Assembly (NCBI GenBank): GCA_964036315.1
Contig: OZ038478.1
Location: 148,958,183-149,022,182, forward strand
DNA length: 64,000 nt
From: Acanthosepion esculentum
Lineage: Eukaryota > Mollusca > Cephalopoda > Sepiida > Sepiidae
Direction: 5' to 3'
Shown: positions 57,878 to 64,000 of the stretch, piece by piece
Numbering within the stretch: position 1 is the stretch's first letter
Layout: every line of letters begins with the position of its first letter
Notes under the pieces: model-generated
What the model was told of the DNA's origin: nothing
What the model saw: only the letters and a program-made list of their open reading frames with translations
Database searches by the model: none
Program-made: the position numbers and the translations under genes

Positions 57878-57953
57878 AGAGAGCGTGAGATAAATGTTAT
57901 ATATATATATATACACATTGATCTTTCTATATACATCAATACACGCACGCACA

Positions 57954-58041
<88 letters not shown>

Positions 58042-58136
58042 TTAGAGAGCGTGAGATAAAAGTTTTATATATATATACACATTGATCTTTCTATATACAT
58101 CAATACACGCACGCACACAAACACACACACACACAC

Positions 58137-58216
<80 letters not shown>

Positions 58217-58220
58217 ATGT
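57843..58220. repeat. duplicated block of (TA)n and (CA)n arrays
   Basis: A unit with tagagagcgtgagataaa, a short TA run, cacattgatctttctatata and catcaatacacgcacgcac followed by CA/TA arrays occurs twice, 166 bp apart (starts at about 57876 and 58042). Identity of the unique parts is very high. Confidence 0.92.
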
Positions 58221-59639
58221 ATATGTATTCGAATTTTCTTTACTTTCCTTCTATGTCTTATTAGCAACGTTCTGCCATCTTTTCCCAACATCTCCATCAA
58301 TTCTTTTCATTTTCGGTTGTCTCTTCTAAAAATATATCCAAATACTCTCTTTAATTTACAATTTTGTTCTATTTAATAATAGTCTTTCACTTTTTCTTCG
58401 TCTGCGTTATATTCTGGCCTTTAATTTTCTACTCACTTACTTACATTACCAAACCTCTAACAGCTTCAAACTATTTTCTTCTTCCTTCATCCCGATATCT
58501 CACTTTTTACGGATTTAATTTTTCATCGTTTAAATCCTTTTATTTCCTAGTTCGAATGCATTTAAAAAATTTTTCTTCGTTATGAATTCTTTAAATTATT
58601 TAGCGGATTTTCGTTTATCAATTGCTGATTTGAATTTTCAATCTTCATTTTCTACTCATTGAATGTATTGTTTAAAATGTTTTCACTTTTTTATCAAGGT
58701 GAAGTTCATCCTTTGTTTGATTTATTTAATGATTGATTTTTGTTCATCGATTTTTCTTTACAATCTTTTTCAAACGTTTCCTAATGTTTGTATCTTCCAT
58801 TTATTTTCACATCGTATTTTATTCTGTATATTTTGGTATATCACTGTCTTCAGTCATCCATCTTTAGCTTTCTTCCACTTAGTTCTTCAGATGTTTTCCC
58901 TAAATATTCTGTATGTTTACGCTTATTCACTTTCCTACTAGCATCACTGGGACGTGAAATCAGGTTCTTTGTTTTAATTTCTTAGTCACGAAAACATCAG
59001 ACAAGCAGAGAAAGTATGGCAAACATATTTTCATGTTTAATAACATATTTCATTTCACAAATTACACACACAAAAAGCACATACAGAAACATGAAAATGA
59101 GCTTAAGTACAGCAATTAATTTTCGACATCAAGTTTTCATTGATGTTGCCTTCAAAGCCATGTTTGCTATTAACTGTAATGAATATTATTCAGTGAAATT
59201 TCAAATCGGCTTAATATTTACCAGGTTGTGATTCTACCGAACTAACATAATGTGTGCTTGTTTTTATTACTTCACAAGCTCTTATTGACATCTATATTTA
59301 AGAAGACGCTCAGATTATGTTTTAAAATAAGTATTTGATTTCGTCTATTGAACTGAATGTTAGAAGAATCTTAGGTAACAAGATGCACCCTCCGTCTACC
59401 TAAATATGGGTATCCAGAAAAATAACGTTTTATGTAGTAACAGTTTGTCGGATTGATAAATTTCATTAATTAATTAGAATTTACTTTATTTATATTCAGT
59501 GTACGAAACGGAGATTGAATTCTGCAAGAGGATGCGTTTTTGGACATAAGCATATTTAATCAATTGCTATGTCTGCAGTTACCTATGTTTTGCTAGACTT
59601 TTCTTCGCCAGAAATTATCTTGTATATTTATAAGTAAAT
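58221..59639. other. T-rich spacer, nothing recognised
   Basis: 58221-58980 is T-rich on the plus strand with short ORFs of no recognised family. Confidence 0.5.
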
Positions 59640-60130
59640 TATTCATACTTGATTTGAATATTGCTTCCACATCTGGCTTGGTTCTCCTGCTACATATTTC
59701 ATGATTCTTGATAAAATCCAAAGGAGAATCTGCAATATTATTGGTCCTAACCTGGCATCTCGCCGTCAATTTTTTTCTTCACCGACGTAGCTTCTTTATG
59801 CCTTTTCAACGAATATTTTATGGTAGATTTTATTATGAACTTTCCGCAATGGGGACTAGACTTTATGAATATAAGCACAGTACGAGATTGGCAGCAAAGT
59901 TTCATTCTTTTACAGTTAAAATAACTCTATATAACAGTAGGTTATATGCTAAAATTTTATTTCCTAGTACTTCTCGCTTGTGGATCTGATTTCCGGCTTC
60001 TTGTTTCCCAGTTGTTTGATCTTCAAACATTTAAATGCTATATCAATCGTTATCTCCCGTATTCTTTGAACAAACACCATGGCTTCCGATTCCCCAGGTC
60101 TACTGCCGACTTGTTATCTAACAAGAATTA
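59640..60130 (+). pseudogene. LINE C-terminal fragment
   Basis: Across frames: LEYC-like FHIWLGSPATYFMILDKIQR, RRICNIIGPNLASRRQFF, then YRFYYELSA and YKHSTRLAAKFHSFTVKI (59858-59925), and the end block STSRLWIS, LFDLQTFKCYINRYLPYSL (59970-60075). This is the post-RT tail of the LINE class seen also at 7200-7560 and 61101-61430. 5'-truncated and frameshifted. Confidence 0.82.
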
Positions 60131-60639
60131 GATAAGAATGGCGAAGCTCTAGCAGTGAGTGAAAGTATCTCGAAGGCGTTTTCCACACTGGCCTTCTACG
60201 CTAACTCGAGGGCTATGATGTCACGAACGGACATTTGTCTTAATTCAGTTGTTTCTAAACAATCGGGTAATGTATGTAGGTATTTATAAAGTTGTCATTA
60301 CCATTTACTGCTAACTTAGTAGCAAATCTAACTTGTTCTTGAATAGGACCTCCAATAAGTTGTTAACTGGGGCATGAAATAAGTTGTAAATTACAAAGCC
60401 TCCATAACAAAACAGGTTTCATGTAATCAGCACAGATAACCATCTCTGCCTAGCATCCCGATGACTGATGCTGAAATCCGGGGTAGCCAAACTCTACGCC
60501 TACTTGGCCTCACGTTTTTCACAGACATGAAGTAGACCGACATTATCTATTAACTTGTCCCGTCGGCTGCGAATATGTTTGGCTCACTGTGTCGTGCCAA
60601 AATATTTTTTCTGGTCTGATCCATCTAGCATTTTTATGA

Positions 60640-60760
60640 ATCAACCATTCGTCCGTGTATTAAATATTGCTGCCATATCTGGTCTGGTGCTCCAACTGTG
60701 CATCTCTATATATTTGAAAATTACAGAGAAGAGTCTGTAATACTATCTCCCCAGATCAGC
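60640..60760 (+). pseudogene. short LINE C-terminal fragment
   Basis: NQPFVRVLNIAAISGLVLQL, then CISIYLKITE: equivalent to iRPciEYCaHIwsGap..yL..lekiq in the neighbouring copy at 59640, in the same orientation. Only about 40 residues long. Confidence 0.55.
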
Positions 60761-60867
60761 TTCTATTTTCCATTCACATTGTGAAGGACGTGTCGTAGCT
60801 TCCCTCTGTTTTACAATTATGTTCAAGTCAACTGCTCGGATGATCTTTTCTCCTGGTGGGTGCCGGG

Positions 60868-61430
60868 ACTTTTTTTCTTTTTTTTTTTTTAAATCATATC
60901 ACCCCAAGCAAGGCCGGAGGCCACTATCACGAAAGGGGTTAAAGAAGGGTTGGAGGAAGCGCAGATAGGGGTGGCAAGGGAGGGGATGTGGAGAAAGAGA
61001 AAGACAGTGGGTCGATCAAGGCAAGGGGGCCACAAAAGATCCGGAGTGAGAGCAGATAGGAATGAAAAATGAAAGAATGTGGAGAAGGGAAGTGGATAGA
61101 TCAAGGAAACTGGAGATGACGATTGACGCTACACTTAAACCGTTGGAGATTGTATTTGTCAGGGAAACAATAATAGGGAAGGGAGTTCCATAGGCGAGAT
61201 GTGCGAGACATGAAGCTATTGGAGAAGAAGAGACGTCTACATCTAACAGTTTCCACGGTGTAGGGGTGGGAGCGGGATGCCAGCCTGGTGGGGCGTTTAA
61301 ATTCACGAGGCCTGGGGACAAGCGAACGCAACTCCTCAGAGCAATTACCGTGGAAGTACTTGTAAAAAAGCAGAGCGAGGCAACATCGCGTCTGTGAGAG
61401 AGCGACTGCAGACGAGATGACAGATCAGGG
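60868..61430 (-). pseudogene. LINE 3' end with poly(A): C-terminal coding part and 3' UTR
   Basis: Read from 61430 down on the minus strand: SRLQSLSHRRDVASLCFF, YKYFHGNCSEELRSLVPRP, then the frame 61331-61101: REFKRPTRLASRSHPYTVE, VRCRRLFFSNSFMSRTSRLW, NSLPYYCFPDKYNLQRFKCS, a stop after the VNRHL block, about 200 bp of purine/pyrimidine-biased 3' UTR, and a poly(A) tail appearing as T-runs at 60868-60892 on the plus strand. The best-preserved copy of this LINE class in the window. The tail supports orientation and retrotransposition. Confidence 0.88.
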
Positions 61431-61489
61431 ACTATATGAATTTAATCGTGCTACTTGATTGGCAACTAGTTTTCACAGTTTTACTGTAG

Positions 61490-61605
61490 AACTAGCAAGA
61501 TACCAATGCCAATTCAACAATAGCATTAATTTTCTCAGACTTCCAACCTGTGGACATCATTTCCGAGTTCTTGCTTTCCTGAAATGCAAATTCAATCACA
61601 ACCTT
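61490..61605 (+). pseudogene. short LINE tail
   Basis: SQTSNLWTSFPSSCFPEM corresponds to RTS.LWNSLP..CFP, the end block of the LINE class above, here on the plus strand. Confidence 0.5.
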
Positions 61606-62801
61606 CTATAATCTTGAAGCCTGTCTCTTTAAGTCATTTTCCCAATCCTCCCCATTTTCATTCTTCTCGTTGTCTTTCACTTTCACTCCATCTAACTCCC
61701 TGCGTTCTATTGGCATTGTCGCCTTGCTTGCGGTGAAAAGATTTAAAAGAATATTCTCTTCTCTCTTATTGATAATTTTTCTATGACACAGTGGCTTTAT
61801 AGCCATGTTTGGCGGGAGATTGATTAAAAACAACGTGTCCAAATCAAGTGTCGTCTGTCTATTTCATGATGCAATGCAAATTTCAGATCAGGTGTCTTGT
61901 GTGGTATCGGTTAATTTTGAAATTATTCTAGCGTCTATTAAAATATGACAGTCTCGAGAAATGTAATTTAAATTATATGGACAATAAAATGCAATTCAAT
62001 TATAAAAAACGTCAAGGAATTTCACTCAATAAGAAAAAATGTAGAACAGGTCTTCGATTAAAATTCGGTCGAGTAATTATGACGACAAAAATTGTACCTT
62101 CATATGTTTTAAATCAGACAAATCCCTCTAGATTTGGCTCATCTAAATTTAGACAAAGAAAATTTTAGAAATCTCAGAATGATTGCATCAAAATGTACAC
62201 ATGTAGATAAATACTTCTTATTTCTCTTTTATTACACGAGCAATTAACCTGCATAACTTGTCAGATGATGATGGACTTTTATATTATTATTTACAAGTTA
62301 ATTGATTTATAGACTCTAGGATGGACAGCATTTTATAACTGAAAAAATATTCGAAGATGTTGCAAGATCAGAGAGAAGAAAAATTATGGAGAGAGAAATA
62401 AATCGTATAAATATATATCATGAATTTTTGATGAAAATTAAGCAAAAAATAATTTAGTTAAAGAATTGTACGACATCAAAGTCTCTGAAGAATAAATAGA
62501 TGAAATAGAAAAGAAGTGAGGAACGGGAAAGATGGGGAAAATGTGAAGTCAAAGGAAAAATAGTGTGGTGTCATGTGTAATATTGATCTGAATATTTTAT
62601 ACTTATACAAATGATCACAGTCTCTGAATTGGAATGTTAATTATGTTAAAGTCCTGTGTAGAATTTTTGAAAATCTCCATCATCTTCTTTACGTAACATC
62701 AACACAAACAAGCGTAGCGGCTACAAATAAAATATTTGCATTCTCATGAGTTGCAACCGCATATGTATTAACGTTTCCTCCAAAATAATCAAGCCATTAC
62801 G

Positions 62802-62802
<1 letters not shown>
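61606..62802. other. spacer, nothing recognised
   Basis: Short ORFs (61606-61842 minus, 61977-62168 plus) have no known motif. Confidence 0.5.
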
Positions 62803-62855
<53 letters not shown>

Positions 62856-63009
62856 TATATATCAGAAGTCATTGAAATTCATCTATTCAGAAAAATATTC
62901 CCAAATGCATGTTGTATTTAAGTATAATTAGTAAAATACTAGCATTTTCGTTATGGTTTGATAGAGACAGTTTCTATCAATATGTATATATATATATATA
63001 TATATATAA
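62803..63009. repeat. (TA)n microsatellites
   Basis: TA arrays at 62803-62861 and 62981-63009 with unique sequence between. Confidence 0.95.
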
Positions 63010-63445
63010 AGAGCCAGACAAAACAACTAAGGTTTCACCTATGCGGATTTTCAGGGGATACTGGCAAAGAGGTAATGTAAGAAAGGAACATATAGCCTAC
63101 AAACACAAACCCATAACCACGTGACCAAAGAAAGGAGGAAATGAACACAACAATGGGCGGAGTAATATTTATTCAAATTAAAAAATAAACAGAGGAGGGG
63201 ACCAACTCCTAAGCTAGCAACCACCGTTTGCTTTGTTTACATTTACTTAAAAATTCAGTTTTAAATTTAGTAAATGATTAGGTTCTTTGCATAAAGCGAT
63301 TTGTAAGTTTTCCTCTAGACATAGAGGACATTCCTCATGACCTGCTCTGTATTTGGGACATTCTGTTGTATTGGTTCTTTTATATGCAAATTAAGGCACC
63401 TAAGGTTTTCCGAACGAGTATAATTTCTTATATTTATAAGATTAT
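63010..63445 (-). mobile_element. Penelope-like element 3' end with R1 sequence
   Basis: The minus strand reads NIRNYTRSENLRCLNL (63440-63390), then, in another frame, YKRTNTTECPKYRAGHEECP, LCLEENLQIALCKEPNHLLN (63375-63265), the cysteine-containing C-terminal block of GIY-YIG retroelement proteins (CPkYR.GH.eCPLCleEkl.Ia...P..LLN). It ends in sequence matching the 25098-25158 palindrome arm (63011-63055). No intact frame. Confidence 0.65.
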
Positions 63446-63463
63446 TATTACTATATATATAAA

Positions 63464-63568
63464 ATGTGCTATATTTATGTGATAAAGTGCTCAATATCAG
63501 AGATAGAGCGTGTGTAAATATAAAAGTTAACATAGAATTCAACACTTGTTGACTTTCTTTTATGTTCA

Positions 63569-63572
<4 letters not shown>
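63464..63572. repeat. R2 repeat
   Basis: gtgctatatttatgtgata ... tatgttcactt. It shares blocks with 42712-42768 and, in hairpin arrangement, with 35886-35990. The end tatgttcactt mirrors the internal aagttaacata. Confidence 0.85.

Positions 63573-63664
<92 letters not shown>
63570..63664. repeat. (TA)n microsatellite
   Basis: Pure TA ending in a short CA run. Confidence 0.98.
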
Positions 63665-63665
<1 letters not shown>

Positions 63666-64000
63666 CTTACCGACCCTCATTTTTCTAGTACATAATCCTA
63701 AATCGGGCAACGCTCAAATCTTCAAATATTTTCAAAATGTTACTTAGTTACAAATTTTCATGTCAGTGCTACCTACACCTACAAAGTTCATATACGTTTT
63801 ATATATGCTAGGTATAACCACAAAATTCTCCAAATCCTGTAAAAGCAACATTGTCTATTTGTTAGGTTAAGCTTTGAACCGTTTTGTCTTAGAAATGATT
63901 AATGATATCTTACTGGTATTCACTGAGTATTTCATAGCACTATTGGACTCTAATTTGAGCAATAAGAATATACAATTATTCTCTAAGGTTGATAGAAGAA
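63665..64000. other. spacer to window end, nothing recognised
   Basis: No feature seen. Confidence 0.5.

Overview
This window reads as intergenic, repeat-dominated DNA of a metazoan, most plausibly a lophotrochozoan invertebrate such as a cephalopod mollusc. The reasons are very high AT content, about 40 long (TA)n/(CA)n/(GATA)n arrays, abundant Penelope-like elements (PLEs), several tRNA-headed SINE-like pieces, Helitron and Tc1/mariner remnants, and many decayed LINEs. The species call is inference from repeat composition, not from a marker gene. I find no intact host gene and no convincing host exon. Nearly every long ORF is a broken transposon gene or a translated microsatellite (poly Ile-Tyr).

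Layout. 1-3365: 5' two thirds of a minus-strand Ty3/gypsy element cut by the window edge, with its LTR at 3041-3365. 3.4-11.5 kb: AT-rich spacer with a tRNA-headed SINE remnant, an unusual 236-bp GC-rich hairpin-rich insertion with a 16-bp target-site duplication (6478-6713), and LINE tails. 11.6-16.2 kb: PLE fragments on both strands and a solo LTR, divided by microsatellites. 17.8-18.07 kb (minus): a composite of a tRNA-like head followed directly by a hammerhead-ribozyme-like core. 20.7-25.5 kb: another solo LTR, a PLE of a second lineage, and a perfect 61-bp-arm palindrome. 25.6-28.5 kb: two LINE pseudogenes. 28.6-30.8 kb: the best PLE, from reverse transcriptase (RT) to GIY-YIG endonuclease. 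31.2-32 kb: a foldback repeat and a deleted mariner-type transposon.

32.6-35.0 kb: minus-strand Helitron N-terminal half with 138-bp tandem repeats. 36,963-42,498: a structurally complete Ty3/gypsy element with two LTRs about 2% apart, a 5-bp target duplication, a primer-binding-site-like sequence, a polypurine tract and gag-pol in the usual order, but with at least eight stops or frameshifts. 45.6-56.2 kb: a graveyard with a mariner tail, three or more LINE families (one represented by two consecutive decayed copies) and a Tc1 transposase pseudogene. 57.7-64 kb: a SINE head, a duplicated microsatellite block, LINE tails in both orientations and a minus-strand PLE 3' end.

Nothing here works together as a host pathway. 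What links the pieces is retrotransposition. PLEs, LINEs, LTR elements and SINE-like units have inserted next to, or been invaded by, TA arrays, and several repeats end in near-perfect palindromes beside those arrays. The most unusual items are the tRNA-head plus hammerhead-like composite, the five-hairpin GC-rich insertion and the perfect palindrome.
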